DNA from: UTCHB3 sp008363265 | Lineage (GTDB): Bacteria; Bacteroidota; Ignavibacteria; Ignavibacteriales; Ignavibacteriaceae | Assembly (NCBI GenBank): GCA_045863055.1 | Contig: BTUW01000008.1 | Span: 62,001-126,000, forward strand | Length of the DNA: 64,000 nt | Direction: 5' to 3' | Part shown: in pieces, positions 1 through 10,011 of the stretch | How the letters are laid out: every line of letters starts with the position of its first letter | How positions within the stretch are numbered: the first letter of the stretch is position 1 | The notes under the pieces: model-generated | Told to the model about the DNA's origin: nothing | The model's database searches: none | What the model saw: the letters and a program-made list of their open reading frames with translations, nothing else | Program-made: the position numbers and the translations under genes

Positions 1-2862
1 ATTATAGCCACGCATTGGAAGAGCAGTGGAAAGGAACACGAAATCACTGGGTGAATCAAGCGGCAGACGGCCGGTCGACCAGTCACGGTTGATCCAGTTC
101 TCCGTACCACCGATGAAGAATCTCTGAGGATTATTACCCCATGAATAACCGAACGAGCCCCTCACGGCCAGCGAATAGTCACCCCAGAAACGGAGATATT
201 CACGGTAGTCGCCGAGAATTGAGTAGAAGCCGTATCTATCCGACTGAATAAAAGGGTTGGCCATGAACTCGAGGCGGTAGCGGGTACCGTCGATCGGCGC
301 GGTGTAACCAAAGATCGTGTTGTCGTGTACGAACGCGATCGAAGGCACAAGGAATGTGTTCTCCTTCATCTCCTCAAGGGGGTCGTCAAGGTTGGTCTGC
401 GTCGCATTAGTCAGGGAAAGTCCGAGATCAAGCCTGTAGAACCTGTTCAGCGGATAGCTTGCCGAAACGGAAAGCCCGTAGTTACGGAACCTGAAGAAAT
501 TCAGGAATTGCCCCCGCTGCAGGTACACAAACCTGGCTGTATGGTAGCCCGCAACTCCTACATCCCACCTCCCCTTAAGGTAATAGTAAGCCAAGCCGTA
601 ATCACTGTTTTTCAGGTCAATTTGAAGTGAGGTGAAGCCTACCAGCCGGTGGTCGCCCAAAACATCGCTGAATGAGAGAACCGTGGTTCCCAGAAGTCCG
701 TAGTAAGTGCTGTAACCCGCGTTGGCGTAAACCAGGTCGGGTGAAAAGTTGATCTTGTATTTCCTGATCTTGAAGTCACCGTCGTCTTCGAGCCTGTCGG
801 CAAGAAGAAATTCAGGATTCGGAGCTTTGACAGTGTCTTTCAGCTTTACGTCATCCTTGCCAAAAACCATCGTTGAGTAGTCGATTTCAACTGAATCACC
901 GTAGGTCTTCACGGTATCACTGAAAACCCCGGTGAAAACTTCCACTTGTGATTGAGTTGAGTCAGTTTTAACCGTGTCGGCAAGCGGATCGATATCAACT
1001 TTATGAACCGTCAGGGTGGTATCGAACGGATGACGTCCGTTCCCGCCCCGAAAATCCGTACCGCCGTTCACAAGCTCGTGCATATAGTCGGTGAACGGGA
1101 TCGAATCACCATCGACAGTGTGACCGAATGGATTGTTCAGAGTAAAAATGTTGTAGGAGGCCTTGTACATCGCGGTCATGGCGAGTTTTTTGCCGTCAAA
1201 AGAAGTACTGATCTGATCGAGTCCGTTCAGAGAATTGGTGACGGGCACCGGTTTGTTCGTGGGCACCCACGCGGAATCAGGCTTTATCTTATAGATATTG
1301 TTAATACCGTTGTAATCAGAGATGAAAAGGAGTTCTTGCCCCGAGGGGGAAGGAAGCGCGTATTTTTCATCACTGAAAGGATAGTCGGTTAGCCTTCTGA
1401 CCACCTTTGTTTCAACATCCACTTCGTACAGGTCCATCTGCTCGAAGTCGTGTTTGTACATCTCAAAGCCTTCATAGTCGCTTTTCACAACCATGAGTGA
1501 GTCACGGTCGGATGAAAAATAAATTTTCTTCCCATCGTAAGACCATCTTGGGTCGTGATCGGAAAAGATGTCATCGGTAAGTTTGTCAACTTTTCCTGTT
1601 TCGAAATCATAGATGTAGATATTACCGGCGTCGTAGTTCTGCGCAGTGAAGGCGAGCTTCTTTCCATCCTTCGACCAGTCAACGGTTTCGATCGAAGGGA
1701 ATCTGACCGGAACACTTTCAGAAGAACCATCTTCGGCGTTTATGATAAAGATGGCATCATCGCCGCCGCTTTTTGCCGCGATGGCAACTTTTTTGCCGTC
1801 AGGTGACCACGAGATACCGGGTGTAAGGATGTTCAGCTCTTCGAAGTCAACGGTTCTGTTTCCCTTTACGAGCCGTTTGATCTCCTTTCCGGTGTTGGCA
1901 TCCATCAGATAGACATCGAAGAAGTAGTCTTTGTTGGAGATATAAACTATCTTGTCACCCTGCGGTGAAATGGCGGGCGAAATGTTGTAGGATGAATTGT
2001 CCTTCTTGGGGTCGGTCATCCTTTTGGCGAACTCATCGGGGTCTTTTCTGTTGGTGATATCAGGCCAGAATACCCGCTTGATGTCCTTCTTCCAGCGTTC
2101 GTTAAGCTCTTCAACGGTAAGACCTATCGATGCTTTCATACCCTGGTCAACGCCACCTTTCCCTTTCACATTCATCACCAGTTCAGCAATTTTTTCTTTG
2201 CCGTACTTTTTGGCGATGTAGTAGAAAACAGCCTGTCCGCCACGGTAAGCGAAATATCCACCCAACTGTGGAATATCGGGGAGGTATTCGTTTATTGCCG
2301 CGTCACGGATGAACTGGTCGGTGTTGGTATCCCAACCGAGTGAAAGATACTCTGCGAGACCTTCGGAGAACCATAAAGGAAGGTTAACAGCGGAATTGCT
2401 CGAAACTATGTTCTGCAACGCGCCTCCGTAGAAAAGGTCGTTCATCACGCCATGCACCAACTCGTGGTGGATGACGTGCCGGAACATCTTGTAGTTGCCA
2501 GAGAAAGGGAGCACTATCCTGTTCTTGAAGAGCTCCGTGAAACCACCCGTTCCCTCACCAAGGTAAGAGTCGATCACGTTGGTTTCCTGAAACTCGTTCT
2601 GAGAATCATAAAGGATAACCGATATCCTTTTGGTGATCTTGTAGTTGATCGATGATTCTATCTGTGCGAGGGCATCCTCGATCGCAGCGGCTGCGAACTC
2701 GGCGATGTTCTTTCCCTCAACGGTGAAGTAGATATCAAAATGCTTCGTCTGGATGTAGTACCAGTCGTAGTCTTTATACTGAACCTTGTTTCTACCGAAC
2801 TGAGCGTATGCCTGCGAAACCGCAAAAACGATAAACAGAAATAAAAACGCTGCTCTCTTCAT
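1..2862 (-). CDS. Secreted metallopeptidase / beta-propeller / outer-membrane barrel protein (3' end cut off)
   Basis: The frame opens at ATG 2862 and is still open at base 1, so about 954 residues are visible and the C-terminus is missing. Residues 1-20 form a signal peptide ending AYA. A gluzincin-type zinc motif, HELVH at residues 133-137, is followed by SEGLAEY, which supplies the usual third ligand Glu; this resembles the peptidase MA group. The middle holds WD40-like/TolB-type repeats such as SPAISPQGDKIVYIS and SWSPDGKKVAIAA. The last 250 or so residues are rich in aromatic, alternating strands, as expected of an outer-membrane barrel. Known relatives combine these domains but have no settled role. 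It lies just downstream of rnr and ends the long envelope gene run. The metallopeptidase call is firm; the barrel is inferred. Confidence 0.8.
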   Translation of the reverse strand, partial: MKRAAFLFLFIVFAVSQAYAQFGRNKVQYKDYDWYYIQTKHFDIYFTVEGKNIAEFAAAAIEDALAQIESSINYKITKRISVILYDSQNEFQETNVIDSYLGEGTGGFTELFKNRIVLPFSGNYKMFRHVIHHELVHGVMNDLFYGGALQNIVSSNSAVNLPLWFSEGLAEYLSLGWDTNTDQFIRDAAINEYLPDIPQLGGYFAYRGGQAVFYYIAKKYGKEKIAELVMNVKGKGGVDQGMKASIGLTVEELNERWKKDIKRVFWPDITNRKDPDEFAKRMTDPKKDNSSYNISPAISPQGDKIVYISNKDYFFDVYLMDANTGKEIKRLVKGNRTVDFEELNILTPGISWSPDGKKVAIAAKSGGDDAIFIINAEDGSSESVPVRFPSIETVDWSKDGKKLAFTAQNYDAGNIYIYDFETGKVDKLTDDIFSDHDPRWSYDGKKIYFSSDRDSLMVVKSDYEGFEMYKHDFEQMDLYEVDVETKVVRRLTDYPFSDEKYALPSPSGQELLFISDYNGINNIYKIKPDSAWVPTNKPVPVTNSLNGLDQISTSFDGKKLAMTAMYKASYNIFTLNNPFGHTVDGDSIPFTDYMHELVNGGTDFRGGNGRHPFDTTLTVHKVDIDPLADTVKTDSTQSQVEVFTGVFSDTVKTYGDSVEIDYSTMVFGKDDVKLKDTVKAPNPEFLLADRLEDDGDFKIRKYKINFSPDLVYANAGYSTYYGLLGTTVLSFSDVLGDHRLVGFTSLQIDLKNSDYGLAYYYLKGRWDVGVAGYHTARFVYLQRGQFLNFFRFRNYGLSVSASYPLNRFYRLDLGLSLTNATQTNLDDPLEEMKENTFLVPSIAFVHDNTIFGYTAPIDGTRYRLEFMANPFIQSDRYGFYSILGDYREYLRFWGDYSLAVRGSFGYSWGNNPQRFFIGGTENWINRDWSTGRLPLDSPSDFVFLSTALPMRGYN

Positions 2863-2886
2863 CTGATCTGCCTCGAATACAAAACA

Positions 2887-4995
2887 TTAAGCAATAGTGA
2901 AATCAACATTTGATCTTTCGGGAGAGACCCGGATAAGCTTCACTTTGACCTTGTCGCCAAGTCTGTAAACCCGGCCGCTTCTCTCACCTTTGAGGCGGTA
3001 ATTCTTTTCCTCAAAAGTGAAATAGTCGCCTTCGATGTCCCTGACGTGGACAAGACCCTCCGCAAGTGATTCCGCAAGTTTAACAAAAAATCCAAAACCG
3101 GTAACACCTGAAATAATTCCGTCAAAATCCTGTCCCACGAGTGGTTTCAGGTATTCGATGTACTTTCTCTTAACCGACAATCTTTCAGCTTCGACCGCTG
3201 ACCTCTCGGTGAGGGATATATGAGCGCAAATGCCGCGAAGCGGTGTCTCCTGATAAAGTGCCTTCCCTTTATTCTCACTGTAGTAGTGAAGGATCCTGTG
3301 AACCAGGAGATCGGCATAACGCCTGATCGGCGAAGTGAAGTGGGCGTAATGAACAAAACCCAGTCCATAGTGGCCGATATTCTCTGTCGAATAAATGGCT
3401 TTTGCCATCGATCTGATCGCCAGCTCATTTACAATAACCTCCTCCTCTTTCTGCTTTACGGCCTCCATGAGGGCGTTCAGCTGCTGAGGTGTCGGCGAAT
3501 CGGAAAAATTCACCAGGAATCCGAGTGACTTGACAAACCGGGCGAATTCGCGCATTTTTTCCTTGTCTGGCTTGTCATGTATCCTGTAGACGTAAGGTAC
3601 TATCTCGGTCTCACGGCGCTTTTTGTTCACGTGCTCGGCAACGATCCTGTTGGCAAGAAGCATGAATTCTTCAATAAGTTTGTTACTTTCCTGAAGCTGC
3701 TTCCGCCTCACACCTGTTACTTCGCCGTCATCACCAAGAACGAACTTCACTTCATCTGAACCAAACTCGATGCTGCCTGATTTCATCCGCTTTGTCCGGA
3801 GTGCAACAGCGATCTTGTTAAGTATCGTAATATCACCCGCCAGATCCCCTTTGCCGGTCTCGATTACCTGCTGGGCTTCTTCATAAGAGAAACGCCTCTT
3901 GCTGTTTATGACAGTTTTCACGATGCGGTAGTTTAAAACCTTCGCGCGCGGCGACATTTCAACCACCACCGAATATGTCAGCCTGTCACGGTACGGTACA
4001 AGGGAGCAGATTCCGTTCGAGAGTTCCTCCGGAAGCATCGGGATAACCGCGCCCACAAGATAGACGCTGTTCCCCCTCTCAAGCGCGTCTTTGTCGAGAG
4101 CTGAGTTTTGCGTTACATAGTGGCTGACATCAGCGATGTGGATGCCGATCTCGTAATTTCCATTGGGAAGTGTCTCCAATGAAAGGGCATCATCAAAATC
4201 CTTCGCGTCCTCGGGATCGATCGTAAATACGTTCTTCTCCCTGAAGTCTTCCCTGCGGGCAATCTCCTCCGCGGGTATCTCTTCAGATATCGCCCTTGCC
4301 TCTTCAAGAGTTTTTTTGGCAAATTTGGAAGGGAGATTGAACTCCCTCGCCAGCGTGATGACATCGACGTTAACACCTTCGCCCTTACCCACCACTTCGA
4401 TCACCCTGGCTTCAGGATTGATCTTTGGATTGGTCCAGTGTATGTCACCCACAAATACGCGGTCGCCGGGTTTGGCGCCGTTCAGAAGGGCTTCCGGGAT
4501 GTACAGATTCCTGTGTATCTCGGGAATATCCGGTTTTACTATATAAAACGAACCTTCCAACGAAAGAGTGCCCGAAATTTCTTTCCACTTCCGCTCGATC
4601 ACGTTCACGATCTGTCCCGTCATAAGAACACGGTTGCGGCCTTTCAGTTCCTTCGCGGCAACAGAGAGTTCCACCGTGTCACCGTGGAATGCCGTGTTGA
4701 AGTATCTTGAGGAAATGTAGTATCCCCCACCCGGTACCCGGTCTTTAAAAAGGAAGCCTGAGCCGTCCTTCATTATATTGAATTCACCTTTAACGGTCTT
4801 TTCATTCCCCTTGGGGGTGTATTTGAATCTTTTTCCTTCCCTGAGGAGAAAACCTTCCTCAACAAGCTGGTGTAAAAAAGCCTTTAGGGCTTCATAGTCC
4901 TGCTCGGTGAAAATATCAAGACTCATCGCGAGCTGCTTTGACTTGATGGCAGAGTTCGCGTTGCGTTGGAAAAATGCTTTTATCCTGTTTTTCAT
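2887..4995 (-). CDS. rnr: Ribonuclease R (3'-5' exoribonuclease)
   Basis: The protein is 702 residues, a little shorter than E. coli RNase R. An N-terminal winged-helix region (about 1-60) and cold-shock OB domains precede the RNB catalytic domain. That domain carries DPEDAKDFDDA at residues 260-270, whose aspartates bind Mg2+. A C-terminal S1 domain begins near residue 615 (GQDFDGIISGVTGFGFFVKL). RNase R degrades structured RNA processively in the cytoplasm and takes part in rRNA quality control. Its ATG overlaps the tamB stop by one base (TAATG), so the two are translationally coupled. RNase II is the alternative, but domain order and the basic tail region fit RNase R better. Confidence 0.93.
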   Translation of the reverse strand: MKNRIKAFFQRNANSAIKSKQLAMSLDIFTEQDYEALKAFLHQLVEEGFLLREGKRFKYTPKGNEKTVKGEFNIMKDGSGFLFKDRVPGGGYYISSRYFNTAFHGDTVELSVAAKELKGRNRVLMTGQIVNVIERKWKEISGTLSLEGSFYIVKPDIPEIHRNLYIPEALLNGAKPGDRVFVGDIHWTNPKINPEARVIEVVGKGEGVNVDVITLAREFNLPSKFAKKTLEEARAISEEIPAEEIARREDFREKNVFTIDPEDAKDFDDALSLETLPNGNYEIGIHIADVSHYVTQNSALDKDALERGNSVYLVGAVIPMLPEELSNGICSLVPYRDRLTYSVVVEMSPRAKVLNYRIVKTVINSKRRFSYEEAQQVIETGKGDLAGDITILNKIAVALRTKRMKSGSIEFGSDEVKFVLGDDGEVTGVRRKQLQESNKLIEEFMLLANRIVAEHVNKKRRETEIVPYVYRIHDKPDKEKMREFARFVKSLGFLVNFSDSPTPQQLNALMEAVKQKEEEVIVNELAIRSMAKAIYSTENIGHYGLGFVHYAHFTSPIRRYADLLVHRILHYYSENKGKALYQETPLRGICAHISLTERSAVEAERLSVKRKYIEYLKPLVGQDFDGIISGVTGFGFFVKLAESLAEGLVHVRDIEGDYFTFEEKNYRLKGERSGRVYRLGDKVKVKLIRVSPERSNVDFTIA

Positions 4996-7900
4996 TAAAA
5001 CTCGATCTTGTATTTAAGACCCATCTCATTGATCATTGATCCTGTGGATGAACCTTCTGTTATTGATTCCCTTCTTTCGATCCTCAAAAGAAGGGCTTTC
5101 AGCACCGGTATCTCAAACTTGAAAGTGGCGGTCGAGAAATCCTGGAAGAGGTTCGTCGTTCCGCCGAATGAGTATTTGATGTCAGATACCTGACCTGAAA
5201 GGTTGAATTTTGTCTGGTTTCCGGCTGCTCTAACTTCAAGCGATTTTACATAGTCGCCAAGATAGCTTGAGAGGAGCCCGCCCAGAAGTGAACCGGCAAG
5301 CGATGTGGCGGTTCCCTGTATGGTGTTGATCTGACCCTCGGCCGAGGTTTTATCCGCCTCGGTAAGATCTGATTTGAATTTGCCGGTCAGTATGAACCAT
5401 ACCGCGTCAGCTTTGTCATATTGTGGTGAAGGAACCTTGTTACTGATGTTATCTTCACCCACATATACGGCTATGTTATCGCTCTCCTTCGCGAATTTCG
5501 TTGAAAGTTCATCCATGCTTCCTTTTAATTTCAGTTTTACCTGAACGGGTTGCTCTGAACTTGTGCTCCCCTTTCCCGCGAAAACATAGTATGAATTGTA
5601 ATTTGCTTCTATCTCCAGATATGGATTAAAAATTTCCCTCTCAAATCTGAGTTTTCCGGAGGCCGCGAAGGTCTTCAGATTCAGGAACTCAAGTGTTGAT
5701 TCTTCTGATACCTTCAACTCACCCTGAACATTTTCGAAACCCTTGATCTTCTCATAGTTCAATTCACCTTCGAGGTAAGTGGTCAGTTTCTGATTCGCCT
5801 CCTGCGAGAAGATCATCGTCATCTTCGAGTTCTTCGACATGGTGACCTTGAACTGGTATTCAAGGTTGAACGGAAGGTCCTTCTTCCCTCTGAAGGAAGT
5901 GTCGGAGAATTGCCTGTCGTCTTCCAGTATCGACATCAGTGTGGTATCAACCAGGCCTGATCTAATATCATATTCCTGATACCTGTAGATGTAGTTATCG
6001 CCGGCATTCGCCACACTGCTCTGAGTGGGTGGGATCGTGAGGTCGGTCTTGTCCAGATTCACCGAAGCTTTCACGAAGTAGTTGTTCCTAGCGATATTCA
6101 GTGTGATATCCTCATTGGTTGACACAACAAGTTTACCGAAGATCGGGAATTCCTTCGAAGGCCGGGGGCTGTCCATCACTGTTAGCTGCCCACCGAGGCT
6201 GATATTACCCGATTTGATCTCGTATCCGGAAAGAAGGATCGATCCCTTGCCTGTTATCTTGCCGTAAGTGTCAACGTTCTTCCCTTCATTGGTAAGGAGG
6301 AGCTCATCAACCTCAACGGTCGAGTCCCTGAGCGTGAGGCCCATTTTCAGTCCATAGAGAAGGTTGGTCATCGAAACTTTAAACATCCCGTGCTTTATTT
6401 CCGCATGCCCGTTCTTCACGAGGTTAGGATAATTTCCTGTGATCCTTATCCCTGATTCGAACACTCCCTGCAAATCCTGTATGTTCGGAATAAAACCGTT
6501 CAGGGCATCAAGTGAAAATGATTTGGCGTCGATCCTGATATCAGTCGCACGGTCATTAATAAAATCGAACCTCGCCTCACTGAAAGAGATATCATACGGA
6601 ATAACACCGGTTATGGAAAGAAGGGAGTCGTTTCCAACGTCATCACCCGTGAAGAAATATCCGTTTGGCCGTAGCTCCCTGTCTTTGTACTTAAGTGCGA
6701 AGGAGAGTCTTCCAACATCATCCTTCTGATACTTGAGATCATCCACACTGAAATGTGCGTCGATAACAGGGTCGGCGTACGTTCCGCCCGCATCCACGCT
6801 GAAGGCAAGTTTTGCATCGACGGGTTGATTGAAAGGCTTCTGAACAATATCCTTCATTATCCCCTGCAGGGTCAGGTTACCGAAGTCAAGACTTGCATTG
6901 AACGACCCGGCGCTTAACCGGGCGTTCATCGAGACAACAGGATCATCACCCCGCCCCATAGCGAAGTCTTTAATGTAGAGGAATTTGTTACTGAATGAAA
7001 GCACAGCGTTCCGGGTGTTCTCCAGCTGGTAACCTTTATAGTCGATCTTTGTCTCATACATGTCGAGTTCCAGAGAGTCTTTCATGAAGTCAACCACGAG
7101 CGCGACACGGGCTTTAACAAGATCGTTGTAATTGATATCAAGCCGCTCCAGATCAAGGATCGATTTCTCCAGCGACATCGTAAGTTCGGTATTCGAGAGG
7201 GTATCCGTCTTCCCTTTGTTAACTATAAAAATTTTTTTGATCCTGGTATCGATGAGTCCGTTCAGTTTCCCAATGGTAATGTCGTCTGAAGGGTGTGAAA
7301 CTTTGATCTGAGCGGTTGCTCCCACCAGAACAATTGTGCCGGAAGTGTCGCTGGCCCTTAACCTGAAAAGGTCAAGTTCATTCCAGAGGTTGAATGCCAC
7401 GCGGCTGCTGTCGAGGACCAGGTTTCCTGAGAGTGCTCCCTGGATGTCAAATGTCCGGAGTTTCAGGAATTTTCTGAGTGGCCCGAGATCCTTAACCTGA
7501 AAAGAGAATGCTAGAGAATCTGATGAGGTGATCTTTGGTGAGGCAGTGCCCGTCAAAGGGTTTGTCCCTGCCGCTGTCTGAACACTGTCTTCAAAGAAGT
7601 CGGGGTAATAATTCTTTAATAATTTGGTTACGTCTGCCATCAGCCTCTGTGATTCAATCCCCATGTTGCTGCCGAGCGTGGCATAGTCGAACTTCCCTGA
7701 AGTGGAAATGGTAAAGAGATTCGATGTAATGAAGATATCTTTCATCATGTCCGGAGTGGCAATCACCCTCAAGTCGGCCTCAATTTCCCCGAGGTCATCA
7801 CCTTTTATCCGGGTGTCCTTCATGTCAAGCCGGGCGGTCACATTCATATCATTGGGATTGAACCCCTCCCCTTCGGCTTCGAGGGTGAATGAAAGAAGGG

Positions 7901-9527
7901 AGTTGTCCATCCCCTCACCGAAAAATTCAGCAGGTTTAATATTGTTGAATGTCGATGTGATCGAATAAACCGGCCGTTCCATGTTCGAGAGATCGAGATC
8001 ACCTGTTATCTGACCCGATTGCTCGCCCAGCCGTGCTTTCATATCGAGCAGTATCTTCCCCTTGCTCCCTTTTGTCTTCAGATCGAAAAGATCAAAAAAG
8101 TAATTGCCTGCGAGCGACTGATCACCAAGAATATCCAGCTCAAACTCGGCGTTGGAAGGGTTAAATCCATGACCCCGCGCCCTGATCTTCGAAGTAAGAT
8201 TCATCGGCATCTTAACATATTTACTGATATCGAGTTTCTCGGTACGGAGATCTGCCTCATAAAAAGCATCCGGTTTAGAAAAATCGAATGCGTAGGTCCC
8301 GGCAATATTCCCCGATGCCGACTTCAAACCGAGCCCACCCCTGAAGTTAAGTGGAGAGCCGTAAAATCCTATACTGTCTATCTTTATCGTGGGGAACTCG
8401 AGGAATTGCTTCAGATTCAGACCCGGCATCAGTTCGTGGATGTCGAGGGGGTTAAGTGTCGAGTTGGTGATCTCCGCCGATATCCTCATCCTGTCAGCCT
8501 TCATCACGTTCAGGATGTTTCCTGCGAGTTTCAGACCGGTCTGACGCGACTTCAGTTCGAGCTCTTTGATATCCGTGTTTATGAAATTGCCTGAGGCCTC
8601 AAAGTTTAGTTCAACCGGTCCCTTGATCAGATCAAAACCCTTCACAACCGAAGTAAGATCAGCAAAATGGAAAGGCGTTGCAACCATGGTCAGAACAAAA
8701 TCCGCTTTCTCAAGTGAATCCGTGGTAAAATTATCAAAAATGTTCAGCTCCCTCGTGTGGTAATCGAGCAACACGTCACTTTTCGCTGTCTTTAACTTCA
8801 GTTCGTTGATATCGATCGAACGCCCTTCGATATCGATTCCCCCTTCCACCGAAAGTTTCGGCGTGTTTAGGAGATTGGGCTCGAGACAAAACCTGCTGAA
8901 TGTGATCTGATACGAGTTTTTCGCGATATCGATCAGAATATCATTCAGTTTGATATCGATGTTTCTCACCCGCATGTCATCCATATTGAGGGATTCATAG
9001 GCAGCGGAGGTATCAGTAAAATTCCACTTTCTGAAGTTCAGCCGGCTGTTAGTGAATTCGAATGTTCCCGCCTTTATCAGATAAGGGAATGGTTTCGAGA
9101 CCGTATCCGCTTCTTTTTTCTCAGAGGGTTTCGGTAGTATCTTTACGATGTTCAATACCCCGTTCGAGTCGGTTACCAGGTCCGCGGTCATTCCGTCGAT
9201 CACTATCTTGTCAACGTTGATCCTGTTTCGGAAGAATTCAAGCAACTTCGGATACACTTCGATCCTCTTAATGGTCGCTATCTCTGTGTTCGCGGAATCA
9301 GCAACCCGGATATCGTGGACGATCAGTGAGGTTACAAGTGTCCCGTCGATGCTGCCGATGGTTACCTTCCCCCGGAAAGTGTTGTTCAGGATCGAGGTAA
9401 GTTCATCTTTTAGAATTGAACGGAAAAGTGAGGTCTGGGAAAATACGAGTAAGGCCACCACCAACGAGAGGATCACGTAGAGGGTTCCACGTGTATATTT
9501 TAAAACGTAGGCGGGCACCTTTTTCAT
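4995..9527 (-). CDS. tamB: TamB-like translocation and assembly module protein
   Basis: The protein is 1510 residues with one N-terminal membrane helix (about residues 10-30, rich in Leu/Val) followed by a very long stretch of short alternating beta strands. This is the repeat pattern of AsmA/TamB bridge proteins, which form a hydrophobic groove across the periplasm. The C-terminal 350 residues match the TamB (DUF490) domain in composition, including a glycine/serine-rich stretch before the end (SLAGSLLGGLLSSYLGDYV), and the protein ends in a beta-signal-like LKYKIEF. TamB-family proteins help outer-membrane protein insertion or phospholipid transport between membranes. No tamA (Omp85) gene is next to it in the visible window. 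It sits 4 bases after rfaE2 and is coupled to rnr. Confidence 0.85.
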   Translation of the reverse strand: MKKVPAYVLKYTRGTLYVILSLVVALLVFSQTSLFRSILKDELTSILNNTFRGKVTIGSIDGTLVTSLIVHDIRVADSANTEIATIKRIEVYPKLLEFFRNRINVDKIVIDGMTADLVTDSNGVLNIVKILPKPSEKKEADTVSKPFPYLIKAGTFEFTNSRLNFRKWNFTDTSAAYESLNMDDMRVRNIDIKLNDILIDIAKNSYQITFSRFCLEPNLLNTPKLSVEGGIDIEGRSIDINELKLKTAKSDVLLDYHTRELNIFDNFTTDSLEKADFVLTMVATPFHFADLTSVVKGFDLIKGPVELNFEASGNFINTDIKELELKSRQTGLKLAGNILNVMKADRMRISAEITNSTLNPLDIHELMPGLNLKQFLEFPTIKIDSIGFYGSPLNFRGGLGLKSASGNIAGTYAFDFSKPDAFYEADLRTEKLDISKYVKMPMNLTSKIRARGHGFNPSNAEFELDILGDQSLAGNYFFDLFDLKTKGSKGKILLDMKARLGEQSGQITGDLDLSNMERPVYSITSTFNNIKPAEFFGEGMDNSLLSFTLEAEGEGFNPNDMNVTARLDMKDTRIKGDDLGEIEADLRVIATPDMMKDIFITSNLFTISTSGKFDYATLGSNMGIESQRLMADVTKLLKNYYPDFFEDSVQTAAGTNPLTGTASPKITSSDSLAFSFQVKDLGPLRKFLKLRTFDIQGALSGNLVLDSSRVAFNLWNELDLFRLRASDTSGTIVLVGATAQIKVSHPSDDITIGKLNGLIDTRIKKIFIVNKGKTDTLSNTELTMSLEKSILDLERLDINYNDLVKARVALVVDFMKDSLELDMYETKIDYKGYQLENTRNAVLSFSNKFLYIKDFAMGRGDDPVVSMNARLSAGSFNASLDFGNLTLQGIMKDIVQKPFNQPVDAKLAFSVDAGGTYADPVIDAHFSVDDLKYQKDDVGRLSFALKYKDRELRPNGYFFTGDDVGNDSLLSITGVIPYDISFSEARFDFINDRATDIRIDAKSFSLDALNGFIPNIQDLQGVFESGIRITGNYPNLVKNGHAEIKHGMFKVSMTNLLYGLKMGLTLRDSTVEVDELLLTNEGKNVDTYGKITGKGSILLSGYEIKSGNISLGGQLTVMDSPRPSKEFPIFGKLVVSTNEDITLNIARNNYFVKASVNLDKTDLTIPPTQSSVANAGDNYIYRYQEYDIRSGLVDTTLMSILEDDRQFSDTSFRGKKDLPFNLEYQFKVTMSKNSKMTMIFSQEANQKLTTYLEGELNYEKIKGFENVQGELKVSEESTLEFLNLKTFAASGKLRFEREIFNPYLEIEANYNSYYVFAGKGSTSSEQPVQVKLKLKGSMDELSTKFAKESDNIAVYVGEDNISNKVPSPQYDKADAVWFILTGKFKSDLTEADKTSAEGQINTIQGTATSLAGSLLGGLLSSYLGDYVKSLEVRAAGNQTKFNLSGQVSDIKYSFGGTTNLFQDFSTATFKFEIPVLKALLLRIERRESITEGSSTGSMINEMGLKYKIEF

Positions 9528-9531
9528 CTAA

Positions 9532-10011
9532 CTATCCACTGTATTTCTGCAGGATAATTTCGATGATACTTGAAGTTGAACGGTTGACGACGAACGGTAT
9601 GTTGGTTGTCACTCCTCCGTTTGCTTCCACTATATCGCGGCCGACGATGTTGTCGAGCGACCAGTCGCCGCCTTTAACGAGAATATCCGGGATTATGGTT
9701 TGGATCAATTCGAATGGTGTATCCTGCTCAAAAATTGTAACATAATCCACGGCCTTAAGGTTCCAGATGGCGAATGCCCTTTCATCGTGCGGCAGAAGGG
9801 GTCTTTTATCCCCTTTCAACCTGCGGATAGAATCGTCTGAATTTAGACCGATGATCAGAACGTCACCCAATGCCTTTGCTTTGGTCAGGTAGTCGATATG
9901 ACCCGCGTGGAGAAGATCGAAACATCCGTTGGTAAAAACGACTTTCTTTCCCTCCTTCTTAAGGCCGGCTCTTATTTCAGCAAGCTCATTCCAGTTCCAA
10001 TTGTATTTCAT
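9532..10011 (-). CDS. rfaE2: D-glycero-beta-D-manno-heptose 1-phosphate adenylyltransferase
   Basis: The 159-residue protein is a stand-alone nucleotidyltransferase matching the C-terminal half of E. coli HldE. The nucleotide-binding motif FTNGCFDLLHAGHIDYL contains the HxGH signature (HAGH), and KGGDWSLDNIVG is the second conserved block. It transfers AMP to heptose 1-phosphate, giving ADP-heptose for the LPS inner core. Its start overlaps the end of the kinase gene by 4 bases (10008-10011), so the two halves of HldE are separate but coupled genes here. Length and motifs agree with the RfaE domain II family. Confidence 0.92.
   Translation of the reverse strand: MKYNWNWNELAEIRAGLKKEGKKVVFTNGCFDLLHAGHIDYLTKAKALGDVLIIGLNSDDSIRRLKGDKRPLLPHDERAFAIWNLKAVDYVTIFEQDTPFELIQTIIPDILVKGGDWSLDNIVGRDIVEANGGVTTNIPFVVNRSTSSIIEIILQKYSG

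Noticed and set aside
8019..8594. 191-codon plus-strand open frame
   Set aside because: It is antisense to tamB and has no recognisable feature.
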